19,605 nucleotides of DNA from GCA-2746795 sp964643965 (GTDB taxonomy: Bacteria; Chloroflexota; Anaerolineae; Promineifilales; Promineifilaceae): the NCBI GenBank assembly GCA_964643965.1, contig CAZXVH010000099.1, positions 1 to 19,605 of the forward strand, given 5' to 3'. Numbering within the stretch: position 1 is the first letter of the stretch; every line of letters starts with the position of its first letter. The notes beneath the pieces are model-generated. The model was not told the origin of the DNA and searched no databases. It saw only the letters and a list, made by a program, of their open reading frames with translations. Shown piece after piece: positions 1 through 6,224 of this stretch. A program made the position numbers and the translations under genes.

Positions 1-337
1 TTATCAGAAGCATTCATGATGGCTGGCGTCTTCTAAGCAAAGGATTTGGGTAACAATTTTATTCCAGGAATATCTTGCATTTTTGAGTCCGTCTCAGGAA
101 AGGAGTGCATATCTCGTATCTTTTTAATAAGCAGCCCCTCGTTCTTGATAGAATTCTGGCAAGATAATTTAAATGAACATTAGAGCCACTTATTTAACAT
201 AAAATAAATAGCTCTCTATAGCCAAGTATAGGGCAGCCCATACCAAAGGACTTGACATCTATATAACAATTTACTAACAACTTTGGGAAACGTCAGAACA
301 AACCCCTGAAAAATTTGGGGATTGTGGGGAAAAGCTG
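1..337. other. AT-rich intergenic region, no gene recognised
   Basis: No convincing coding region is visible. Frame 1 is open from base 1 to a TAA at 34-36 (11 codons), which could be the last residues of a plus-strand gene entering from the left, but this cannot be judged. A perfect TTGACA sits at 252-257 on the plus strand, but the hexamer 17 bases downstream (TAACAA) is poor. Just after the stop codon of the minus-strand NTPase gene, CCCC/GGGG arms at 303-306 and 317-320, with a short T-run on the minus strand, could form a weak terminator hairpin. Confidence 0.5.
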
Positions 338-1912
338 TTAATCCATTACTTCACAGTGCTGCAAACGAAAACCACGTTCTGGACCAGATGTGGTTAACAC
401 GTAAACCGGACTTGCGCCACTATCGCCCAATTTTTTACGCAGTCGGCTAATTGCCTGATCAACCGCAAAATCGGTGACGCCTTCACCGGAACCCCAAGCT
501 AGATTGATTAACTCTTCACGCCCGCAATAACCACCCTTATCCACCAGCGCCTGCAGAATCTTTGTTTCGTTTCTGCTTAGTTTGATTGGTTCACCGCCCA
601 CAACGGCCGTTCCCTCTCCCAAGCGTAATCCAATGGTGGGAGGCATCAGTTGCAAAAGTTCTTCACGGACAGTCTCCCAATCTGCCTTTGTGAACAAAGC
701 ATCCGTGGCATTGTTTTGCACATGAATGCGAGCCAATAATTGGCAAGCCGTCAACATGCGCCGGGGCGATCCTGAGGATATGCGCAGTAACTCTTCTTCA
801 ATTTTGTTGCCATCTTGATCAGAACAGAGAGCCGCAAATCCAGGAACAGATCCTTCACTAAAATAATCCAATCGATCATCTAGTAGATTTTTTAGCGTAT
901 CTTGATCCCACCGCACGGTAACCGCCTTATCTAGCAACCTGTCTTGGCGTAGTGACGGCCGTTCTCGCATCAATTTTTGTAATTCCTGTGCCAGAAAAAA
1001 CTTAAACGCCAACCCCGGTAATTCGAGCAAATTCAAAAATGTCAGCAAAGGGGAAAGAAAATCAACTTGTGCTTCACCACTACCTGCCAATGGTTGTACC
1101 TCATCAACCCGGTCAATGAGAAACTGCATCTGTGTAATATTTAACACCCTCAGAAATTCTATAAATTCCTCAAACTGTTCAAGCCACGTTAGATTAGTTT
1201 CTACTGTAACCGGTTCGTCACATAAATCAGCTAATAGTAAGGCCAGAGAATCATGCGCCAATGGCGTATTGAACAATGACAGTTTTAGTTTTTGATTCAA
1301 GACGGCCGACCGAAAAGTGTCCCATTTCACTGTATCTGCAGATGGTAACTGACGAAACGTCCTGTAAACAGCGCGAGGAATCAATAAATGTGGGGCATAG
1401 GTGCGGATAAAAGCAGCCATGATCGCTCGATCAGAGATATGCAGTTCATTGGCAAGCTTTCTTCGTCTCTCCTGAGATTCTTGTGAATAGTGAGCTAAAT
1501 TTTCACCCAGCCTGGGCATAGGCGGAAAAAAGAGATGGAATAAAGAAGTCGTGGCCTGCCGCAGAAGATAGGCAGCATAATCCACCTCTGAAAGACAACC
1601 ACTATCTCTGTATCGCGCCAAAAGAGGGCCAAAATCAGTACACTCCACTGCAAAAACCGTCGATTTCAAATCTTCTGGTAATGTGATGGCTGCCAGGCGC
1701 ACCCTAAGCGCACTTTTCCCCCCACCCCGAGGCGCAAAAACAATGAGCGTATCGTTTCCTTTAATGCGATCATATCCGTTAACGGGCATAAAGAGCTCCT
1801 CTGCCAGATATTGCCTTTCTTGGTCAGCAACGGTCGTAGCAAAAGGATTCCCTCTATTAAAACCACGAGCAAACAACCACTTTTCTACTTCATTTGCAGG
1901 GAATTCTGACAA
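338..1912 (-). CDS. P-loop NTPase with C-terminal OmpR/PhoB-type winged-helix DNA-binding domain
   Basis: The protein has about 524 residues. Near the N-terminus (about residues 60-68) is a relaxed Walker A, APRGGGKSA, with Ala in place of the usual first Gly. A plausible Walker B, FLIDRVDE, lies near residue 268. The N-terminal part, with NPFATTVADQE before the P-loop, resembles the Sll1717-type P-loop ATPases. The last ~85 residues form an OmpR/PhoB-like winged helix: KLSRNETKILQALV, then a recognition-helix stretch TDFAVDQAISRLRKKLG, then a wing ending GPERGFRL. There is no receiver domain, so the ATPase would replace phosphorylation as the input; this is inference. Start: the longest frame opens at a TTG (1927), but the TTG at 1912 is preceded by GGAAGGAG with a 5-base spacer and is preferred. 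An in-frame TGA lies upstream of both. The gene is divergent from the SPFH unit. Targets are unknown; ATP-dependent transcriptional regulation is likely. Confidence 0.82.
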   Translation of the reverse strand: MSEFPANEVEKWLFARGFNRGNPFATTVADQERQYLAEELFMPVNGYDRIKGNDTLIVFAPRGGGKSALRVRLAAITLPEDLKSTVFAVECTDFGPLLARYRDSGCLSEVDYAAYLLRQATTSLFHLFFPPMPRLGENLAHYSQESQERRRKLANELHISDRAIMAAFIRTYAPHLLIPRAVYRTFRQLPSADTVKWDTFRSAVLNQKLKLSLFNTPLAHDSLALLLADLCDEPVTVETNLTWLEQFEEFIEFLRVLNITQMQFLIDRVDEVQPLAGSGEAQVDFLSPLLTFLNLLELPGLAFKFFLAQELQKLMRERPSLRQDRLLDKAVTVRWDQDTLKNLLDDRLDYFSEGSVPGFAALCSDQDGNKIEEELLRISSGSPRRMLTACQLLARIHVQNNATDALFTKADWETVREELLQLMPPTIGLRLGEGTAVVGGEPIKLSRNETKILQALVDKGGYCGREELINLAWGSGEGVTDFAVDQAISRLRKKLGDSGASPVYVLTTSGPERGFRLQHCEVMD

Positions 1913-1981
1913 GGCGACTCCTTCCAATTTAGGGTGCTGCCCTTTTCAACTATCACAGTTTACGCTAAGCACAGCTACTAA

Positions 1982-2010
1982 AATATAACTTGTTGCCGAT
2001 TTGTAAGCAA
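1982..2010 (-). promoter_or_regulatory. Candidate sigma70-type promoter for the NTPase-winged-helix gene
   Basis: Read on the minus strand, TTGCTT (2010-2005) is followed after 17 bases by TATATT (1987-1982). The -10 box matches the consensus at 5 of 6 positions; the -35 is weak. Transcription would start near 1975, about 60 bases before the preferred TTG start. The rest of the divergent gap (1913-2152) is AT-rich, and no equally good plus-strand promoter for the SPFH unit was found in it. Confidence 0.4.
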
Positions 2011-2152
2011 AACGAGTGAAATTTCGGTTAATCGAACTAGATTTGTTAAAAAAATGTCAAGCCGATGATTATAAAAAGCCCTATGCTTTTATTAAGTTAT
2101 GACATTACTCATTTTACCAAAGATAACAACAAGTTTTAATTTGGAGGTTTAA

Positions 2153-2299
2153 ATGTCCATTATCTTTATCTTACTGATCATCTATTTCGTTTCTGGGGGC
2201 GGCGCATTTCTCTTCATCTTATCAGCCTGTGTACTCTCGGCCCAAACCAATCGAAGAGAAGCGGCGCTTATCAGATTATCTGATGAGCCGCACTTTTAA
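2153..2299 (+). CDS. Small single-pass membrane protein (48 aa), unrecognised
   Basis: This short ORF has a strong Shine-Dalgarno, TTGGAGG, 6 bases before an ATG. Its product begins MSIIFILLIIYFVSGGG and has one long hydrophobic stretch (about residues 3-30, broken by three glycines at 15-17). A short charged tail with QTNRREAALIRLSDE follows. It has no family signature I recognise. The stop codon is 13 bases before the ATG of the SPFH-like gene, so the two are probably co-transcribed and perhaps translationally coupled. SPFH proteins normally carry an N-terminal membrane helix or hairpin, and the downstream protein lacks one. This peptide may therefore act as a separate membrane anchor, or the pair may be one gene split by a frameshift: the downstream frame is already open from 2178. 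The role is inferred from context only. Confidence 0.6.
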   Translation: MSIIFILLIIYFVSGGGAFLFILSACVLSAQTNRREAALIRLSDEPHF

Positions 2300-2312
2300 G
2301 GGAGAATTTAAC

Positions 2313-2897
2313 ATGCTTACTGCACCATCACTTCTAAGCAATTGCAATCAAATTTTTGTGGGACCAGATAAATTGGGCATCGTGCTTCAAAACGGCCGTT
2401 TTGCCCGTTTACTAGTCTCTGGTTGGCATACAGCTTTAAATCCCTATGATGAACAATTAGTCGCCCATTTTCCAATCGAGTCACGCTTCATAAAATTTAC
2501 AAGCAACGCCTCCTCAAAAAATGATTGCACAGTCACCGTCACGCTTGACATCCAATATCGCTTTGATCCATACCAGGCCGCTCGTAAATACCAAATGGAG
2601 ATGATAAATATTGTTTTGAGCCAACATACTGAATTTGAATTGCACAAAATTGTAACTCACGCCGCCCGGTACAGTTTACAAAACGAGGTCAACTTGTATG
2701 ATTCCGAGGAGCTACATCGCGCCTCAACACGCGCCAAGATTGAGCAAAGCATCCGCCAACATCTATACCGCTCGTTAACGCCCCTGGGGATTTTCACCGA
2801 TAATGCTGACAGCATTTCTATCGAGACAATCACTTCACAGACATACTTGGATTACGCGACAACAATTGAGTCTCATCAAAACATCTGCTTGAATTAA
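2313..2897 (+). CDS. SPFH/band-7 (prohibitin-like) domain protein lacking its own membrane segment
   Basis: The product has 194 residues. The first ~100 match the SPFH/band-7 pattern: a GPDKLGIVLQNGRF strand pair, a GWHTALNPYDE turn typical of the 'PGlh...P' region, then DCTVTVTLDIQYRFDP, the conserved 'v.v.v.Y.i.dp' strand. The second half is mostly helical and amphipathic (EMINIVLSQHTEFELHKIV, YDSEELHRASTRAKIEQSI), as in the SPFH oligomerisation region. The protein is short for the family and has no transmembrane helix. The frame is open to an upstream GTG at 2229, but the ATG at 2313 has AGGGAGA about 8 bases ahead and is preferred. The protein probably forms membrane-associated oligomers, perhaps tethered by the tiny membrane protein encoded just upstream. 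The gene converges on the rarA-like gene with a 63-base gap. The family call is from pattern recognition; the substrate or partner is unknown. Confidence 0.65.
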   Translation: MLTAPSLLSNCNQIFVGPDKLGIVLQNGRFARLLVSGWHTALNPYDEQLVAHFPIESRFIKFTSNASSKNDCTVTVTLDIQYRFDPYQAARKYQMEMINIVLSQHTEFELHKIVTHAARYSLQNEVNLYDSEELHRASTRAKIEQSIRQHLYRSLTPLGIFTDNADSISIETITSQTYLDYATTIESHQNICLN

Positions 2898-2943
2898 ATT
2901 TTACAATTCAGATAATTGGAGAGAGCTTATGGTAAAATATGTC

Positions 2944-2974
2944 AAGGTGGTCTGGAAATATCAGGCCACTTTTT
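2944..2974 (+). terminator. Rho-independent terminator of the SPFH unit, overlapping the 3' end of rarA
   Basis: GTGGTCTG (2947-2954) pairs with CAGGCCAC (2962-2969) through an 8-bp stem containing one G-U pair, with a 7-base loop, followed by TTTTT (2970-2974). AAG before the stem can extend the pairing into the T-run. The right arm and T-run lie over the last codons and stop of the convergent rarA-like gene, so the hairpin is partly coding on the other strand. Confidence 0.65.
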
Positions 2975-5204
2975 CATTTCCCACCACCACAAAGCCCACG
3001 GCCGTTTTCCACCCCACCACCCCCTTCACCAACTGCCTCCCATACAACCGCTCCACCTCCCCCACCTCACGCTCCGCCAAACCGCCGGCCAGCAGCCGCT
3101 CCTTATAACTCAAGCGCTCTCCCTTTTCGCTAATAAACCAGCGTTCCACCTGCACGGCCGTTATCTGTCGCTGCTCTGATACCCGTTCCACCACTACCCG
3201 CCCTACCAGACCAGCCCGCAAAACGGCCGTTTCCACATCCCCCTCATCCCAATTCACCAGCGAATCCGTCTCGTCATGATAAATTGCCTCTTCCGCCGCC
3301 ACCACCTTCTCGTGCAACGCCTCATGTCCGCTCCAATCCACCAGATCATACAGGCGCTGCCCATGTCGGGGGATGGTTTGCATGAGGCACAAACGGCCGT
3401 TCTCCGCCAACCGCCCCGCCAATTTCTCAATCCCCAATCTGAAATCTGCAATCGTCAATATCAGATTCCGCCCCACGATGCGGTCAAAACGCAAATCCGG
3501 CTCACCGCGTAGTTCAAGCAAGTAATCCAGTTCAGACAAAGCGCCAATGAGGATAAACGGCCGTTCTACCTCCGGTAACTTCGCTGCCATCTGTCGCAGC
3601 GCCTCGCCCGCCTGCTGCTCCGCCGTCAACGCCCAGACGCCCCCTTCCGGGGCGCGGCGCACCGCCTCCCACGTCAGCAGCCCGCTGCCCGCGTTCACAT
3701 CCAGCACCAGATGATGCCGTCCCACCTGCGCCAGTTCAAACAACTTGTCCCGCTGCGCCCCCAAATTCTGCCCCGCCTGCGAAATCGTGCGCTGCAGCCA
3801 GGCGTCTTTCGCCCTGTCTGCCGGACTGGTGGTATACACGGCGCCACCCGCCACCGACCACTCGTCACCCGCTTCCACCATCGCCGCCAACTGCGCTTCC
3901 CGCCGCCGCGCCACCTCCAGCCGGATACCTCGTTCGTACCCCTGGTCGCTCGGCCCATAAAACTGTTTGCCTTGCAGCGAAGCCGGTAAATATTGCTGCG
4001 CCACCCAATGATCCTGGTACGCATGAGGATAGAGATACCCCTTGCCATGCCCAAACCCTTCACTGTCCCGATTGCCATCCTTCAGGTGATTGGGCACATC
4101 TGATTCCTGCTCTTTTTCCACCGCTGCCAGCGCATCAAAAAAACCAAACGCGGAATTCGACTTCGGACAGGTCGCCAGGTAAAGCGCTGCCTGCGCCAGG
4201 TGAAAGCGCCCTTCCGGCATCCCGATACGCTCAAACGCTTCCCAGCAACTCACCACCACCCCCATCGCCTGCGGATCCGCCAGCCCCACATCTTCCCCGG
4301 CCAAAATGGTCATGCGCCGGAAAATGAAACGGGGATCCTCGCCCGCGTACACCATTTTCGCCATCCAGTACAGGGCAGCGTCCGGGTCCGAACCGCGTAA
4401 ACTTTTGATGAAGGCAGAGATGGTGTCGTAGTGGACGTCTCCTTCCTTATCATAGAGGACGGCCCGCTGTTGGATGGATTCTTCGGCGACGGCCAGGGTG
4501 ATGTGGTAACGGCCGTTTTCATCCTTTGTCGTCGTTTCCACCGCCAGCTCCAACGCATTCAACACGCCTCGGGCATCCCCATTGGCCACATCGACCAGGT
4601 GATCCAGCGCCTCCAGCTCAATTTGCACATCCTGCTTGCCGTAACCGCGCTCCGGGTCTTTCAACGCCTGCCAGGCGATCTCATACAAGTTTTCTTTTGT
4701 CAGCCGCTTCAATTGGAAAATGCGGCTGCGGCTTACCAGCGCCTTGTTCACCTCAAAATACGGATTTTCCGTCGTCGCCCCAATCAGAATGATGGTTCCC
4801 TTTTCCACATGGGGCAGCAGCGCATCTTGCTGCGCCTTGTTCCAACGGTGTACCTCGTCCACAAACAAAGTGGTGCGCTGCCCGTACAAATCGCGCCGCT
4901 CCCGCGCCACCGCAATTGCTTCCCGAATCTCCTTCACCCCGGACAAGACGGCGTTGATGGTGATGAAATGGCTCTGGGTGCTGTTGGCGATCACCATGGC
5001 CAGCGTCGTTTTGCCCGTGCCCGGTGGCCCGTAAAAAATAAGCGACGACAGTTGATCCGCCTGAATCGCCCGGCGCAGCAGCCGCCCTGGCCCCATGATG
5101 TGTTCCTGCCCCACATACTCCGCCACAGTGCGCGGCCGCATCCGGTTTGCCAACGGCGATTCTTTTTCGATTTGAGCCTTACGGCCCTGCGCAAATAAAT
5201 CCAT
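2961..5204 (-). CDS. rarA: RarA/MgsA-type AAA+ ATPase fused to a C-terminal SAM-methyltransferase-like domain
   Basis: The product has 747 residues from the ATG at 5204. A GTG at 5231 would add nine, but I see no ribosome site for it. Residues 1 to ~435 are a complete RarA (MgsA/WRNIP1 family), a clamp-loader-like ATPase acting at stalled forks and gapped DNA. The order is RPRTVAEYVGQEH, Walker A GPPGTGKT (59-66), Walker B TLFVDEVH (112-119), sensor 1 GATTENP (142-148) and arginine-finger SRSR. The C-terminal RarA tetramerisation region has the family signatures YDTISAFIKSLRGSDPDAALYW and AGEDVGLADP. The last ~300 residues are extra: around 499 is LVLDVNAGSGLLTWEAV, a motif I of class I methyltransferases, and later FDRIVGRNL in the motif IV region. 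Typical RarA ends near 440-450, so this is a fusion. Methyltransferase activity is not proven, and no substrate can be inferred. Confidence 0.93.
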   Translation of the reverse strand: MDLFAQGRKAQIEKESPLANRMRPRTVAEYVGQEHIMGPGRLLRRAIQADQLSSLIFYGPPGTGKTTLAMVIANSTQSHFITINAVLSGVKEIREAIAVARERRDLYGQRTTLFVDEVHRWNKAQQDALLPHVEKGTIILIGATTENPYFEVNKALVSRSRIFQLKRLTKENLYEIAWQALKDPERGYGKQDVQIELEALDHLVDVANGDARGVLNALELAVETTTKDENGRYHITLAVAEESIQQRAVLYDKEGDVHYDTISAFIKSLRGSDPDAALYWMAKMVYAGEDPRFIFRRMTILAGEDVGLADPQAMGVVVSCWEAFERIGMPEGRFHLAQAALYLATCPKSNSAFGFFDALAAVEKEQESDVPNHLKDGNRDSEGFGHGKGYLYPHAYQDHWVAQQYLPASLQGKQFYGPSDQGYERGIRLEVARRREAQLAAMVEAGDEWSVAGGAVYTTSPADRAKDAWLQRTISQAGQNLGAQRDKLFELAQVGRHHLVLDVNAGSGLLTWEAVRRAPEGGVWALTAEQQAGEALRQMAAKLPEVERPFILIGALSELDYLLELRGEPDLRFDRIVGRNLILTIADFRLGIEKLAGRLAENGRLCLMQTIPRHGQRLYDLVDWSGHEALHEKVVAAEEAIYHDETDSLVNWDEGDVETAVLRAGLVGRVVVERVSEQRQITAVQVERWFISEKGERLSYKERLLAGGLAEREVGEVERLYGRQLVKGVVGWKTAVGFVVVGNEKVA

Positions 5205-5210
5205 GCCTGG

Positions 5211-5238
5211 ATTGTAACCAGCCGCCCCCACCGCGCAA
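5211..5238 (-). promoter_or_regulatory. Candidate leaderless promoter of rarA
   Basis: On the minus strand TTGCGC (5238-5233) and TACAAT (5216-5211) are 16 bases apart. The -10 box ends exactly six bases before the ATG at 5204, which puts the expected transcript start on the A of the start codon. No convincing Shine-Dalgarno precedes this ATG. The -35 box is a poor match. Confidence 0.3.
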
Positions 5239-5242
5239 GCAG

Positions 5243-5271
5243 TTGAAGTCTAAGGCAAAAATCGGTACAAT
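5243..5271 (+). promoter_or_regulatory. Candidate sigma70-type promoter for the secreted SdrD-B-like protein gene
   Basis: TTGAAG (5243-5248), a 17-base spacer and TACAAT (5266-5271) give a good sigma70-type promoter on the plus strand. It would give a leader of about 100 bases. A second GGTACAAT at 5331-5338 lacks a good -35 but would give a leader of about 35 bases. Confidence 0.45.
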
Positions 5272-5378
5272 ATTCACATAACCATTTCACATAACTTACA
5301 AAAGGCCCATATTCAAGGTCATTTCAACCAGGTACAATCAGGTTTTCACTATTAAGCAGCATCTTTTGGAGGGCGATC

Positions 5379-6023
5379 ATGTCACGGAAAATAATAGTTA
5401 GTTTAACAGTTGTATTTTTGATGAGTTTAATGGTTTCGGTAGCCCAGGCCCAGCGGCCCACTCCTACCGATCTCACCCCCGTTCCCCCGGAGACCACCCC
5501 GGAACCGGCCAGCAGCAACAAGTTGGGTACGGTGCGCGGTTTTGTCTACCTGGATGTTAATGGCGACGGCCGTTGTGTCAATACCGGCGTCGCTGGCGAA
5601 GAAGCCGTGGTCGGCATCCCGGTGGAGTTTGTGAGCAGCGATGAAAAGCACACCATCACCAACACCAGCGCCATCAACGGGGCGTATGAACTGGCCGGCG
5701 CGGGCCTCAGCTATTGGCGCGTCACCGCCAAACCGGACAATAACTGGGTGGTCACGTCGCAAAATCCCCTGTACGCACCTGTCACCGAGGAGAATCTGGC
5801 GGCGGTGGATGTGAATTTCTGTGTGGCCAAGGCGGGAACGGCCGTTTACCCCCTGATCGCCCCTGTTTATACCGTCCCCACCACAGGCGACTACTTCTTG
5901 CCCGAATCCGGCGCGGCGGCCCCGACTCCCGTCAATGCCACCTTATGGCTGGCGCTGTTGGGCCTGGCCTTTATTGCCGTTGGCGTCGTCTGGCGCGGGA
6001 TGATTACTTTATCTGACCGGTAA
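5379..6023 (+). CDS. Secreted surface protein with SdrD-B/CnaB-like domain and LPESG-type C-terminal anchor
   Basis: The product has 214 residues. The ATG is preceded by TTGGAGGG about 6 bases upstream. Residues 1-24 are a signal peptide (K4, hydrophobic core, cleavage likely after AQA at 24). A Pro/Thr-rich linker (26-46) is followed by a beta-sandwich-like domain (about 50-150). It opens GTVRGFVYLDVNGDG, whose DxNxDG resembles the Ca-binding loop of SdrD-B domains, and continues VGIPVEFV and INGAYELAG as in CnaB/SdrD-B repeats. C66 and C148 could form a disulfide. The end is VPTTGDYFLPESG (166-178), an Ala/Pro spacer, a transmembrane helix (about 188-205) and WRG with few charges after it. 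This layout resembles a sortase substrate with LPESG in place of LPxTG, but simple membrane anchoring is equally possible. No sortase gene is in the window. Confidence 0.75.
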   Translation: MSRKIIVSLTVVFLMSLMVSVAQAQRPTPTDLTPVPPETTPEPASSNKLGTVRGFVYLDVNGDGRCVNTGVAGEEAVVGIPVEFVSSDEKHTITNTSAINGAYELAGAGLSYWRVTAKPDNNWVVTSQNPLYAPVTEENLAAVDVNFCVAKAGTAVYPLIAPVYTVPTTGDYFLPESGAAAPTPVNATLWLALLGLAFIAVGVVWRGMITLSDR

Positions 6024-6029
6024 TTTTTT

Positions 6030-6110
6030 TTAATACAAAGATACGAAGAAACAAAGAGACAAAGGGCTTTCTTTGTTTCTTCGTCCCTTTATCGCTGTGT
6101 ATTAATTTTT
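6030..6110 (+). terminator. Long inverted repeat acting as terminator after the secreted protein gene
   Basis: A perfect 15-bp stem (6043-6057 with 6070-6084) encloses a 12-base loop, and outer arms TTAATACA (6030-6037) and TGTGTATTAA (6096-6105) extend it with internal mismatches. TTTTT follows at 6106-6110, giving the plus-strand signal a U-tract. The arms are purine-rich on one side and pyrimidine-rich on the other. Confidence 0.6.
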
Positions 6111-6120
6111 CCTGACAGGC

Positions 6121-6160
6121 AAAAAGGCCGGTATGTGCTGAGATTAGCACACACCGGCCT
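6121..6160 (-). terminator. Rho-independent terminator of the giant beta-helix gene
   Basis: Arms at 6125-6139 and 6146-6160 pair over 15 bp with a single mismatch (A/C) and a 6-base loop, starting with AGGCCGGT. On the minus strand the hairpin is followed by TTTTT (6125-6121). It lies about 65 bases beyond the TAG of the 4248-residue ORF. Confidence 0.8.
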
Positions 6161-6224
6161 CTTTCATTTCACGCAGCTAAGGAGTTCAACTTTTTAGAAA
6201 AGTGGATCTTCTTTCTGTATACCT

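Noticed and set aside
1..36. Possible C-terminus of a plus-strand gene entering from the left
   Set aside because: Only 11 open codons before TAA; too short to distinguish from chance.
2929..3120. Plus-strand ORF starting ATG at 2929 after GGAGAGAG
   Set aside because: It runs through the SPFH terminator and then antisense through the 3' end of rarA; the product is Pro/Thr low complexity.
4431..5198. 255-residue plus-strand ORF opposite rarA
   Set aside because: It fully overlaps the strongly conserved AAA+ domain on the minus strand; its sequence has no recognisable family.
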